Shown one piece after another: positions 17,283 through 25,223 of a DNA stretch of 34,578 nt. The notes under the pieces are model-generated. The model ran no database searches. It worked only from the letters and a program-made list of their open reading frames with translations, and was not told the origin of the DNA. The translations under genes and the position numbers were made by a program. The stretch is taken from NCBI GenBank assembly GCA_004114245.1, contig QZWS01000046.1, forward strand, positions 1-34,578, in the 5' to 3' direction. Each line of letters opens with the position of its first letter. Positions within the stretch are counted from its first letter, which is position 1. The DNA comes from Zoopage sp. CT-All. Lineage: Eukaryota; Zoopagomycota; Zoopagomycetes; Zoopagales; Zoopagaceae.

Positions 17283-18779
17283 TTAAGGGAACATCGAGTT
17301 GGCGAGCGGATGCCGACGACCGGGGGGTTGGTAGCGACCGGAACCACCGCCAATGGCAGGCTGGGAGGACGGCGGTGAGGTGGACGACGGCTCCGCAGGG
17401 TCTACAGAGTCTGCGCCATCCGAGGAGGTGCCATTTGACGACGGTGCCTGCTGAGCGCGAAGGGCCAGTTGGTGCATATGTGCCTGCTGTTTGCGGAAAT
17501 CCTCTTCGGCCTGCAACCGCATCAGCTCCTGCTCCTCGTTTGTCATCATCCCGCTGAGAATGGCAGCCATGGCGAGATTTGGATCGGCGGTGGTGGCTGT
17601 AGCAGCAAGACTCGCATTCGTCGCCGCGAGCAAGGCTGGATCCGCAAGGCCAGCGACGGCGGCATCACCCTGAGCCAGCACGGCGGGTTGAGTGCGCCAG
17701 AGCCCGTATTCTGTCCCAGGGACCGTCTGCCATAGGCGAATGGTACCGTCCTCACTGCCGGTGGCGTAAAGCTCGCCGTCGGGGCTGTACGCGACTGCGT
17801 GGACGGGACCATGATGACCGCGATACACCTCCATCTCCTCTCCGGTGGGGAAGCGGAATACACGCACCCAGGTGTCCGAGCGACTGCCACATACGAAGCG
17901 ATCCCGGAGCGGGTGAAGTGCAACACAGGAGATATCGTAAGGGGTGTCGACACGGCATGCAAGCTCGTAGGTCTGCGCCGACCAGAAGTAGACAGACTTT
18001 CCGGCCGCGGCTTCCACCACCTCGCCGTCATCAGACAGGCGAAGATACGCGACGGGGTCAAGCGTTTCCATCGTGTGCACCAGCTCAAGCGTATCCGCGG
18101 CCCAAATCTTGACATTTTTCTCATCGGCCGCGGTGATTATTGCACCGCGCCAGGCATCCCAGAGCACCGTTTTTATCGCAGCATTATGCGCCTTGACCTC
18201 CACTACGCCGGTGGTTGGCGCCTGCGGCTTCTTGGTCGGATCATCCGGGTTATTGTTTGGCGGGATCACGTCGAGGTCAAACACGCGCAGCACCTTTTCA
18301 TTTCCGCCCGATACGACGTACCTGCCATCGGGGCTGATGTCCACGGAGCGCACAACATGGCGGTGCGGGAACGTGTACTGCACCGAGCCGGTATACGTGT
18401 CCCAGATCTTGATTGTGAAATCGGCAGATCCGGTTACTGCACGCGATGCATCCTCATTCAGCCGCGCGCACCACACGGCGCCCTTGTGACCGGCAAATGT
18501 GCCGATCCAGTCGCCTGTATCGCCAATACGCAGCATCGGGGAGCCGTCTTTGCAAGCAGAGATGAGTAGATAGTTACCATCGTCGAGGATGCGCGAGAAC
18601 TGCAGCTGCACGACGGGACGGGTGTGGCCGGCGCAGGTGAGCGGGACTTGGCGCGGGTTGTTTAGGGCGGAGGAGGCGGGCGACTGCGAACGCGGCAGCG
18701 GCGGGGTGGCTGTGGCCGAGGGCGGGCCGGTGGCAGGGGCGGTGCCAGAGGGCGGAGTGGCGGGGGCGTCGGCAGACAT
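17283..18779 (-). CDS. STRAP: STRAP-like WD40 protein (serine-threonine kinase receptor-associated protein / unrip)
   Basis: A seven-bladed WD40 protein; in animals STRAP/unrip works with the SMN-Gemin complex in snRNP assembly and in TGF-beta receptor signalling. The 498-residue intronless frame contains the family signature in order: RQVPLTCAGHTRPVVQLQFS, LISACKDGSPMLRIGDTGDW, GTFAGHKGAVWCARLNEDAS, TGSADFTIKIWDTYTG, SGGNEKVLRVFDL, TGSEDGTIRLWQT. WD repeats occupy residues about 40-350. A 150-residue C-terminal extension absent from the 350-residue animal protein is Ala-rich, then has a charged helix (NEEQELMRLQAEEDFRKQQAH) and a Ser/Pro-rich end. An in-frame ATG at 18827 adds 16 residues; I prefer 18779 (MSADAPATPP). 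No kinase receptors of the animal type are expected here, so an RNA-assembly role is more likely. Confidence 0.92.
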   Translation of the reverse strand: MSADAPATPPSGTAPATGPPSATATPPLPRSQSPASSALNNPRQVPLTCAGHTRPVVQLQFSRILDDGNYLLISACKDGSPMLRIGDTGDWIGTFAGHKGAVWCARLNEDASRAVTGSADFTIKIWDTYTGSVQYTFPHRHVVRSVDISPDGRYVVSGGNEKVLRVFDLDVIPPNNNPDDPTKKPQAPTTGVVEVKAHNAAIKTVLWDAWRGAIITAADEKNVKIWAADTLELVHTMETLDPVAYLRLSDDGEVVEAAAGKSVYFWSAQTYELACRVDTPYDISCVALHPLRDRFVCGSRSDTWVRVFRFPTGEEMEVYRGHHGPVHAVAYSPDGELYATGSEDGTIRLWQTVPGTEYGLWRTQPAVLAQGDAAVAGLADPALLAATNASLAATATTADPNLAMAAILSGMMTNEEQELMRLQAEEDFRKQQAHMHQLALRAQQAPSSNGTSSDGADSVDPAEPSSTSPPSSQPAIGGGSGRYQPPGRRHPLANSMFP

Positions 18780-19068
18780 GCGTGTTTCGGGGGATAGATG
18801 GAGGGCGAGAGAGCGTAGGGAATGCACAGTTTAGCGGTGGAAGAGAACGCGGCGTCTCGGGGATCGGCGGCAGGCGCACTGATGAGTGGGCAAATGAGCA
18901 GAAAAGTCGGTGCCAGCCATCTGCATAGCTTGATGATGACGATGACGTGCTGCCGGGGTCAAGGCCCGAAGTTTGAGGCCTGGATTTAGCGGTGCTTTGG
19001 AGTGGCAGTGACGGGCGCACGCATGCACATGCAATGGCAAGAAATTGGGTCGGGAAGGGATGCAAAAT

Positions 19069-19149
19069 GAGAGAAGTGGGATTCGAACCCACGCCTGTTT
19101 CCAGACCACGACCTGAACGTGGCGCCTTGGACCGCTCGGCCATCCTCCC
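19069..19149 (-). tRNA. tRNA-Leu (anticodon CAG)
   Basis: Minus-strand type II tRNA: acceptor GGGAGGA/TTCTCTC (two G-T pairs), D region TGGCCGAGCGGTC, anticodon stem CCACG/CGTGG around loop TTCAGGT giving CAG, a long variable arm (TCTGGAAACAGGC) and T arm GTGGG-TTCGAAT-CCCAC. No intron. A TTTT run follows shortly after the 3' end. Confidence 0.95.
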
Positions 19150-19417
19150 AATGTGATGATTCGGGAATATTATTAAACGACATATACAATGACTCGGCAA
19201 CGAAATTTTACGCTGACTTTTGCGCGGCGCCAAAAATTAGAGGGCAAGCTAGCACAATGGCCAGAACACGGCTTTACACCCTTGCACTGAGCCCAGGCAC
19301 TAGTCCGTCCTCTGGTTGACTTGCAGTGGCAGACATCCATGTAGTGACAGACATACATGCAACCGTTTCATCATCAAAGGCGAGTGCAAAGCACCCTGTA
19401 TATCATCACTTTGGAAG

Positions 19418-19438
19418 CACACACACACACACACACAC
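19418..19438. repeat. (CA)n microsatellite
   Basis: About 10.5 CA units lie immediately downstream of the glutamine synthetase stop codon, in its presumed 3' untranslated region. Confidence 0.95.
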
Positions 19439-19443
19439 TTGTC

Positions 19444-21747
19444 CTAACGGAACAGCATCTCGGTGTAGCGCGGCAGCGACCAGAACTTGTCGCCGCACCA
19501 GTCCTCCAGTTGGTCCGCCGCCTCGCGGATCTCCTCCATCAACGGGTACAGCGTGCTGCGACACAGACGGGCAGCCTTTTCCACCGAGTGCTCCGTGCCA
19601 TCGTCCGCAGCCACCACTTTGTCAACAGCAGTCTCGAGCTGGGCAAGGGTTTTCTGGACCTTGACGGCCTGGATGCTTGTACGCTTGAGAATAGCCTTCT
19701 CTGGCAGCTCCTCGTCGGCCAGACCGCACTGGGCCATCGCCGCACAGGTGTCGGCCAGCATTTTGCGGTACTCAAACACGGAGGGGAGGACCTGGGTGCG
19801 GAGCATCTGCAGCAGCGTGTTGGCCTCGATCAGCATATCCTTGGTGTACTTCTCCATGAGGATGTGATAGCGCGAGTGGAGCTCGTCGCGCGAGAAGACG
19901 CCGAGCGAGACAAGCATATCGGCATTCTCGTCCTTGAGCAGTTGGGCAAAGGCGGTAGGCGCATCCTGGATGTTTGGCAAACCGCGGGTGGCGGCCACAT
20001 CGGCCCAGGCCTGCGAGTAGTTGTCGCCCTCGAAGCGCACATGCTTGGACACCTTGATGAAGTGGCGAATGGTGGCGACCTTGTCGGCGTCGTTGGGATA
20101 CGCGCGCCCTCCGGCCTTGGAGCATTCGCGGAGCTTGGCAGCGACCTCGCGGATCGAAGCGGCAGCGGCCGAGTTGAGCAGCGTCATGGGGAAGGACGGG
20201 CTCTGCTTGGAGCCGACCGCGCGGAACTCGAACTTGTTTCCGGTAAAGGCGAACGGAGACGTGCGGTTGCGGTCCGTCAAATCGCGGTCAATGTTGGGGA
20301 GCGTGTCGACCTTGATGTCGAGCACGGTTCCACCAAGCTTGATAGAGTGAATCTCGGGCTGCGAGAAGGATTTGATCGGGCGACTCTCTTCAATGCTGTC
20401 GAGGACCTCGGAGAGCTGCTCGCCGAGGAACGCGGAGATGATGCCTGGCGGAGCCTCGTTGGCGCCAAGACGGTGGTCATTGGAGGCAGAGGCAATGCCA
20501 GCGCGGAGCAGGCCGCCGTGCTTGGCGAGCGCGTTGAGCGTCGCGACAAGGAAGAGAAGGAACCGATAGTTGGTTTCGGGCTTGTCGGTGGGGTTGAGCA
20601 GGTTGGAGCCGCGCTCGGTGGCCATGGACCAGTTGCAGTGCTTGCCGGATCCGTTGATGCCGCGGAACGGCTTCTCGTGGTAGAGGGCCGTAAGATGGTG
20701 GCGAGCGGCAACTTTGGAGATGACGTCCATGGTCAGCAGGTTATGGTCGACCGCCACCATGGCCTCCTCAAAGATCGGGGCCACCTCGAACTGGCACGGG
20801 GCGACCTCGTTGTGGCGCGTCTTGAGAGGCACGCCGAGGGCGTACAGCTCACGCTCGGCCTCGGAGATGAGCGCGAGCACCTTGGATGGCATCTTGCCAA
20901 AGTAGTGGTCCTCGAGCTGCTGATGGCGCGGCGGGATGGAGCCGAGCAGAGTGCGACCAGACATTTTCAGATCGGGGCGGAGGTTGGCCATCGCCTGATC
21001 GATGAGGAAAAACTCCTGCTCCGTTCCAAGGGTGGTGTTGACGTGCTGGACGTAGGGCGGGTGACCACGCGGAGCAGGGTCAAGGAGATCGATGAGCTCG
21101 ACAGCGGCCTGCGAGAGGGCGGCCGACGAGCGCAGCAGCACCGTCTTCTCGTCGAGCGCTTCTCCGTTGTACGAGATGAAGACGGAAGGGATGTAGAGAA
21201 TCTGGGTGTTGTTGGGCGCCTCGCGGATGAACATGGGCGAGGTGGTGTCCCAGATGGTGTAGCCGCGGGCCTCGAACGTGGTCCGCATCCCGCCCGACGG
21301 GAACGACGACGCATCGGGCTCGGACTGCAGCAGCTGCGATCCGCTAAACGTATCGATGGCGTGCGTCGGATCCACCCCGGCGTGGGCGGAGGACCCCGCC
21401 GCAAGGGTCAGGAACGAGTCGTGCTTCTCGGCCGTAGAATCCGTCTGCGGCTGGAACCAGTGCGTAAAGTGCGTCGCGCCGCGGTTCATGGCCCACACGC
21501 GCACGGCGTGAGCCACAGCGTCCGCTGTGGCCTTGTCCATCTGCTGGCGGCCACGCATCTGACGCAGAAACTGGGCGTACACAGGCTTGGGCAGTGCGGC
21601 CGCCATCTGCTTGAGATTGAAGACGTTCTGGCCAAACATCTCCGAAGGGTACATGGTACGCTGCGGGTTGGTCGCCACGGTGGGATAGTCGACGGCGCGG
21701 AGTGCGCGGTCGTCGCCGGCACGGAGAGCAGCACTGCGGGCGTCCAT
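19444..21747 (-). CDS. Glutamine synthetase, type III (GlnN-like)
   Basis: Makes glutamine from glutamate, ammonia and ATP. The 767-residue intronless protein is about twice the length of the usual fungal GSII enzyme and matches the large GSIII class. Marks in order: NTTLGTEQEFFLID (metal-binding glutamates, residues about 237-250), RHNEVAPCQFEVAPIFE (311-327), DHNLLTMDVISKVA, EKPFRGINGSGKHCNWSM (nucleotide/glutamate site, 358-375), LLRAGIASASNDHRLGANEAPPGIISAFLG and, near the C-terminus, a helical region typical of GSIII. The start is the ATG at 21747, after a leader lacking family sequence. GSIII is best known from bacteria and scattered protists; its presence in a fungus is notable. Codon use resembles its neighbours, so any transfer is not recent. 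Confidence 0.95.
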   Translation of the reverse strand: MDARSAALRAGDDRALRAVDYPTVATNPQRTMYPSEMFGQNVFNLKQMAAALPKPVYAQFLRQMRGRQQMDKATADAVAHAVRVWAMNRGATHFTHWFQPQTDSTAEKHDSFLTLAAGSSAHAGVDPTHAIDTFSGSQLLQSEPDASSFPSGGMRTTFEARGYTIWDTTSPMFIREAPNNTQILYIPSVFISYNGEALDEKTVLLRSSAALSQAAVELIDLLDPAPRGHPPYVQHVNTTLGTEQEFFLIDQAMANLRPDLKMSGRTLLGSIPPRHQQLEDHYFGKMPSKVLALISEAERELYALGVPLKTRHNEVAPCQFEVAPIFEEAMVAVDHNLLTMDVISKVAARHHLTALYHEKPFRGINGSGKHCNWSMATERGSNLLNPTDKPETNYRFLLFLVATLNALAKHGGLLRAGIASASNDHRLGANEAPPGIISAFLGEQLSEVLDSIEESRPIKSFSQPEIHSIKLGGTVLDIKVDTLPNIDRDLTDRNRTSPFAFTGNKFEFRAVGSKQSPSFPMTLLNSAAAASIREVAAKLRECSKAGGRAYPNDADKVATIRHFIKVSKHVRFEGDNYSQAWADVAATRGLPNIQDAPTAFAQLLKDENADMLVSLGVFSRDELHSRYHILMEKYTKDMLIEANTLLQMLRTQVLPSVFEYRKMLADTCAAMAQCGLADEELPEKAILKRTSIQAVKVQKTLAQLETAVDKVVAADDGTEHSVEKAARLCRSTLYPLMEEIREAADQLEDWCGDKFWSLPRYTEMLFR

Positions 21748-21881
21748 GGTGGGTGTGGATGCGGGTGTGGGTGGGCAGCGGAGGAAAAAGCTGCTGAAGG
21801 AGATTTGATGTGAGCCAACAGCACATCTCCGGCACTGCACCCAATGCACGATGCCATGATGATTTATTAGGCGCTTGTATT

Positions 21882-22723
21882 CTACAGATTCCGGGCCGCT
21901 GCTAGCGAGTTGGCCACATGAGCGTGCACGGTGGCCAGCGGATCGCTGCGAAAGGCAGGATGGGCAAGAACATTTTGGAATCGCTGCATCTCAGCAAGCG
22001 CCGCTTTTTTCCTTTCCTTGGCCGTCAGGACTTTTCCCTTGGATATCGCAGATGCCTTTGCAGAGGGCATGGCAGCGCGAGCCGGATCAATTACGGCTGC
22101 TGTGGTTGCAAAAGGCGCCACTCCACTGACCACGACTGCTGGCTCGGCTTTAGGAAGTCGTGCCATAAATATATCGTCATGCTGCGGGAGAGCTTCCATC
22201 AGATCGTCAAGCGCATGCGAGGCAAGTGGAGCAATGCGACGCTGCCGTGATTTAGCGTGCTTCGCCAGCGACGGCTTTCCCAGTTCTGCAGCTCGACGAT
22301 GAAGCTCTGTATCCAGCGCACTACGGTTCTGCTCCAGTTCTAAATACGATATAGAACACATTTTAGCAATGTCCGCATACTTTGACGAAAGAGCTGCCGT
22401 TTCCGGATCTGACGCTGCTTCCGGGTAACAGCAAGCACATCGTCATCATCCGTTTCGCGCACTTTCACGCCCACCTCCCTCGGTTGAATTCTTTCGACAG
22501 CGCCCACTGCCTGCTTCACTGCGTCTGTGAACCCGCTCATGGACAAGTCCAAATCGCGAACTGGTGCCATTAGCACGTTCTTGCCATCGGCGGCGAGCGA
22601 CGCAGCGATTGACGCCGCCGGAACGATCTCAGCCGCTCGCGAGGCAGCATATGGGTGTGTGCGGAGCAAAGAACCGCCCGTGCAGCCGCCGGAAAACCGC
22701 TTGCTGGACTTGATTTTTGGCAT
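21882..22723 (-). CDS. SLX9: Ribosome biogenesis protein SLX9 (FAM207 family)
   Basis: SLX9 is a nucleolar factor of 40S pre-ribosome maturation and export. Exons 22723-22381 and 22339-21882 are joined by a 41-bp GT-AG intron (phase 1), giving 266 residues; the junction reads RKRQLFRQKLEQNRSALD, like the animal family's RREQWLQKIEA. Other matches are a basic N-terminus (MPKIKSSKRF), LDDLMEALPQHDD (animal LRDALPEL) and the C-terminal block EMQRFQNVLAHPAFRSDPLATV, which closely follows the family's ERTRFQELLASPAYRASPLVAI pattern. An upstream in-frame ATG at 22738 is also possible; 22723 is chosen for the conserved-looking start. Divergent from the zinc-ribbon gene. Confidence 0.85.
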
Positions 22724-22784
22724 CGCAACGTGCGGCAAGAAAATCGTGCACAGTCATCAGCTTGGCAGCTCCCACCATCCCGCC
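22724..22784. promoter_or_regulatory. 61-bp bidirectional promoter gap, SLX9 / zinc-ribbon protein
   Basis: Sixty-one bp separate the divergent start codons (22723 and 22785). As in the cyclin Q/CIAO1 pair, there is no room for separate promoters and no TATA box is evident. Confidence 0.55.
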
Positions 22785-23206
22785 ATGTTCTTTTTCATCG
22801 GCAAGTCTCTGCGAAGTTCGCCTGGTTGTTGCAATTCACCTCGTTTGCCACAGGAGGCGTCAACTCAGTCACGAAGCTGCTGACCGACCAGCTCTTTGCA
22901 TGCCCCAATTGCCGCAACCACGCTTCGGTGCGCCATCTGCAACGCTTGAACAAGCTCTCGTTGTTCTTCATTCCCCTGGCGACCATTTCAAAGAAGAACC
23001 CAGTGTTTGAGTGCAGCGTCTGTGGATGGTGGAGTCCGCAGCATCCCCCTCCGCCAGCATATCCGTCACATCCTCCGCCAACTATTGACGAATACGCAAG
23101 TGGCAAGCAGACGGGCCAGGTGTCCCAGGGAGCGTGTGGGTCGTGTGGAGCTTGGGTGCCGTCAGCTGATTATCGGTTCTGTCCAAGGTGTGGTGCCCAG
23201 CGTTAG
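22785..23206 (+). CDS. Small zinc-ribbon protein with candidate GC-AG intron
   Basis: A 122-residue protein with two zinc-binding units. Exon 1 (22785-22800) encodes MFFFI; a 53-bp intron with donor GCAAGT and acceptor CACAG (22801-22853) joins it to GGVNSVTKLL and on to FACPNCRNHASV, LSLFFIPLATISKKNPVFECSVCGWW. This order (hydrophobic FFFI-G start, CPNC, FFIPL, lone CxxC) is that of the fungal zinc-ribbon 15 family. After a Pro-rich linker come two more CxxC pairs, GACGSCGAWV and FCPRCGAQR, forming a second, C-terminal zinc ribbon. Without splicing no ATG gives the family N-terminus in frame. Molecular role unknown. Confidence is high for the domains, moderate for the first exon. Confidence 0.75.
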
Positions 23207-23242
23207 TGGCGCCCAACGTTAGTGGCGCCCAGCGTCAGTGGT
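23195..23242 (+). repeat. Three 16-bp tandem repeats spanning a stop codon
   Basis: Units at 23195-23210, 23211-23226 and 23227-23242 (consensus GCCCAGCGTTAGTGGC) differ at one to two positions. The first unit contains the last codons and TAG stop of the zinc-ribbon gene, so the repeats extend from coding into the 3' untranslated region. Confidence 0.9.
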
Positions 23243-23368
23243 AGCAATTATGTAATTTTGTTCAACTGCAACTGACTTCCAGTGTTGGTGCTGATGCCGT
23301 CACATAAATGGCTTAATGATGTAATAAATTGCTAGTCAGCATGTTGCTGCACGCATATCAAAAGAACT

Positions 23369-23440
23369 GCTCCCTGCCAGGCTCGAACTGGCGGCCTTCA
23401 GATTATGAGACTGACGCTCTACCGACTGAGCCAAGGAAGC
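23369..23440 (-). tRNA. tRNA-Met (elongator, anticodon CAT)
   Basis: Minus strand: acceptor GCTTCCT/AGGGAGC, D arm GCTC-AGTCGGTA-GAGC, anticodon region GTCAGTCTCATAATCTGA identical to the yeast elongator tRNA-Met anticodon arm, T arm GCCAG-TTCGAGC-CTGGC. No intron. A TTTT run follows. Confidence 0.96.
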
Positions 23441-23596
23441 CATGACGCTAATTTGGACAGAGTAAATTATCAACAATTACTGAAAATTGCAGAAAAATTT
23501 GGTGGCAAAAAACCGCGATTTTTAAAGAGGTAGTTCTGGCTGGCCTCAAGGCGCTGCCCATGTGCTGAGAAGCATGAAAGATAATGATGTAGTATT

Positions 23597-23618
23597 CAGA
23601 ATGTTCTAGAACATTCTG
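23597..23618. promoter_or_regulatory. Perfect four-unit heat-shock element (22-bp palindrome)
   Basis: CAGAATGTTCTAGAACATTCTG is its own reverse complement and contains GAA, TTC, GAA, TTC at exact 2-bp spacing, the alternating nGAAn array bound by trimeric HSF1. The nearest plus-strand gene is secreted protein 3, 565 bp downstream. Function is inference from the motif. Confidence 0.6.
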
Positions 23619-23700
23619 GAGCAAAACAAGTAATATTTAAGCTGCTTGTGTACTGGATAGCTGACAAATATGTACTTTGTTGTGCTGAACATCTCTCTCA

Positions 23701-23730
23701 CTCCACCATATGCAATAACATATAGTGGAG
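23701..23730. repeat. Hairpin-forming inverted repeat
   Basis: Arms 23701-23712 and 23719-23730 (CTCCACCATATG / CATATAGTGGAG) pair over 12 bp with one G-T wobble around a 6-nt loop. It could be a transcript hairpin or part of a degraded element. Confidence 0.7.
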
Positions 23731-24182
23731 AAGTATTATGATGCAGAGCAGGAAGAAGTAGAAGAAGAAAACGTTCTTTTAGAAGGTCATATGGCCACTA
23801 CAGCCTTGTATACCACTGAATGACACTATTCAATGATAGCCACCATATCCCAACAATAGTTGTGGAATATGACCATCCAATCCAAAGCAAACACCAACCT
23901 GCAACAAGAAGTGTAGTAGAATTCAATCACAGGGGGAATACAGTGGTAGCAGCACTGGAAGAGGATTGGTGATCGATGTAACTGCGTACATCTGTGCCAG
24001 GCGCAACACAACAACACAGGAATGCCAGTGCGCTGAGCGCCGCGTGGTAATGCCACATGGTCTCTGATTGCAGAAAACACGCTGCCGCCACGCCGCCATC
24101 TGCCCCGCTTTTTCCTCTCCACTCGCCACCACACCAACGACCGCATCCGTAACGTTTCGTCACACCCACGTAGACCATCATC

Positions 24183-24890
24183 ATGCACGCCATCAACGTC
24201 CTCGTCGCCATCGCCTCCGCCATTGCGTTGCTTTCTGCTACCGCCACCCCCGCTGCTGCCCGCAGGGCCCTGCCTGTACCTCGCCCAGCCCTTACCGTCG
24301 ATTCCATCGGCACTATCATCTCCCCCACCATGATATTCGGCCGCAACGGCCGATGCCTCAGGTATGAAAAGGGCTCCCGGCTCCGGAAGACCTTGAAGCT
24401 CAGGCAGACGAAGAAATGTGCTCCCGAACAGGCTGGCAAGAAGGCCGGTCAGCTCCGCTTTGTTTTCAAGCCCGTACGCGGCTCTGTGCTTGAGGGCAAG
24501 CTTGCGATCCTAGTCGCTGGCGCTACCGAGGGCGATGAAGACATTGAATATTGCGCCTACGCTGCTGCCGGGCGCCGTGTTCGCTTCAGCAGCTGCTCTG
24601 GCAAGCGCGTGCTCGTATTCCGCCGGATGCGCCGCGATGCGAATGCCAAGGGCCGTGGCGCGCGCGATTTCCTGCAAACCGTTGCCGTCAAGCCCAAGTG
24701 CCTCACCATGCACCGCCACCGTGTGCGACTTGAGAAGTGCAAGGACCACCATAAGCGCAGTAAGGGCGCCCCTCGCCAGAGGCATGGCAAGAAGGGCAGG
24801 AAGGCCGCCGCCGCCGAGGAGGCAGAAGAGGCAGAGGAGGAAGCAGAGGAAGAGGCAGAAGAAGAGGAAGAGACCACTGCAGCAGCATGA
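24183..24890 (+). CDS. Secreted protein 3: six-cysteine trefoil-like domain plus Lys/Glu-rich tail
   Basis: The 235-residue intronless protein begins MHAINVLVAIASAIALLSA, a signal peptide nearly matching the start of secreted protein 1, with cleavage probably at ATPAAA and an ARR dibasic site next. Residues about 50-198 hold the six-cysteine domain in divergent form: spacing C-x20-C, C-x13-C and C-x12-C, with CAPEQ in place of CSPEQ and LAILVAG in place of [10 protein letters not shown]. The final Trp motif is absent. The domain is very basic. Residues 198-235 are a Lys-rich then Glu-rich tail (KKGRKAAAAEEAEEAEEEAE). Here the low-complexity part follows the domain, whereas in its two relatives it precedes it. 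No function assigned. Confidence 0.78.
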   Translation: MHAINVLVAIASAIALLSATATPAAARRALPVPRPALTVDSIGTIISPTMIFGRNGRCLRYEKGSRLRKTLKLRQTKKCAPEQAGKKAGQLRFVFKPVRGSVLEGKLAILVAGATEGDEDIEYCAYAAAGRRVRFSSCSGKRVLVFRRMRRDANAKGRGARDFLQTVAVKPKCLTMHRHRVRLEKCKDHHKRSKGAPRQRHGKKGRKAAAAEEAEEAEEEAEEEAEEEEETTAAA

Positions 24891-25223
24891 TGGATCCACG
24901 CCTGATGCATGATGTACCCCGTTCGTTGCAAGATATGCCCAATCACACAAATATAGATCCTAGGATGCACATTTTAAAAGCCAACTATGTGTTATTTTCT
25001 GGTCAAGGGGCGAGACTCGATGTACCTTGTTCATTAGAAAGGGTAGTGCTATGTCCAAAGACAAAGCTCTAGCAATCCTTTCCAACAATTCTCGCTAAAC
25101 TGTAAGCAGTGTCACTTGTTTGTAGAGGCCCCACAAGTCCCTATTGTCGAAATCTCAAATACATAAATCTACACTATAGGCAGCACTATTTGGCAGTGGT
25201 TATCGCGCCAGACGGCCATGCTT
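24891..25223. other. Convergent intergenic region
   Basis: These 333 bp lie between the converging 3' ends of secreted protein 3 and membrane protein 4. The sequence is AT-richer than the flanks. No gene, RNA or repeat is supported. Confidence 0.6.

Larger units (their letters stand above)
23441..24182. other. AT-rich intergenic region upstream of secreted protein 3
   Basis: About 740 bp with no supported gene. It holds a perfect heat-shock-element palindrome (23597-23618), a 12-bp-arm hairpin (23701-23730) and a purine-rich AGAAGAAG tract near 23750-23770. The final 110 bp before the ATG are C-rich, like the leaders of the other secreted-protein genes. Confidence 0.6.

Noticed and set aside
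19418-19438. CA repeat as a regulatory or CRISPR-like array
   Set aside because: Simple dinucleotide microsatellite in a 3' flank; no spacer structure anywhere in the window.
19357-21813. 818-codon plus-strand open frame opposite glutamine synthetase
   Set aside because: Antisense shadow of a well-conserved enzyme; high-GC third positions remove stops on the opposite strand.
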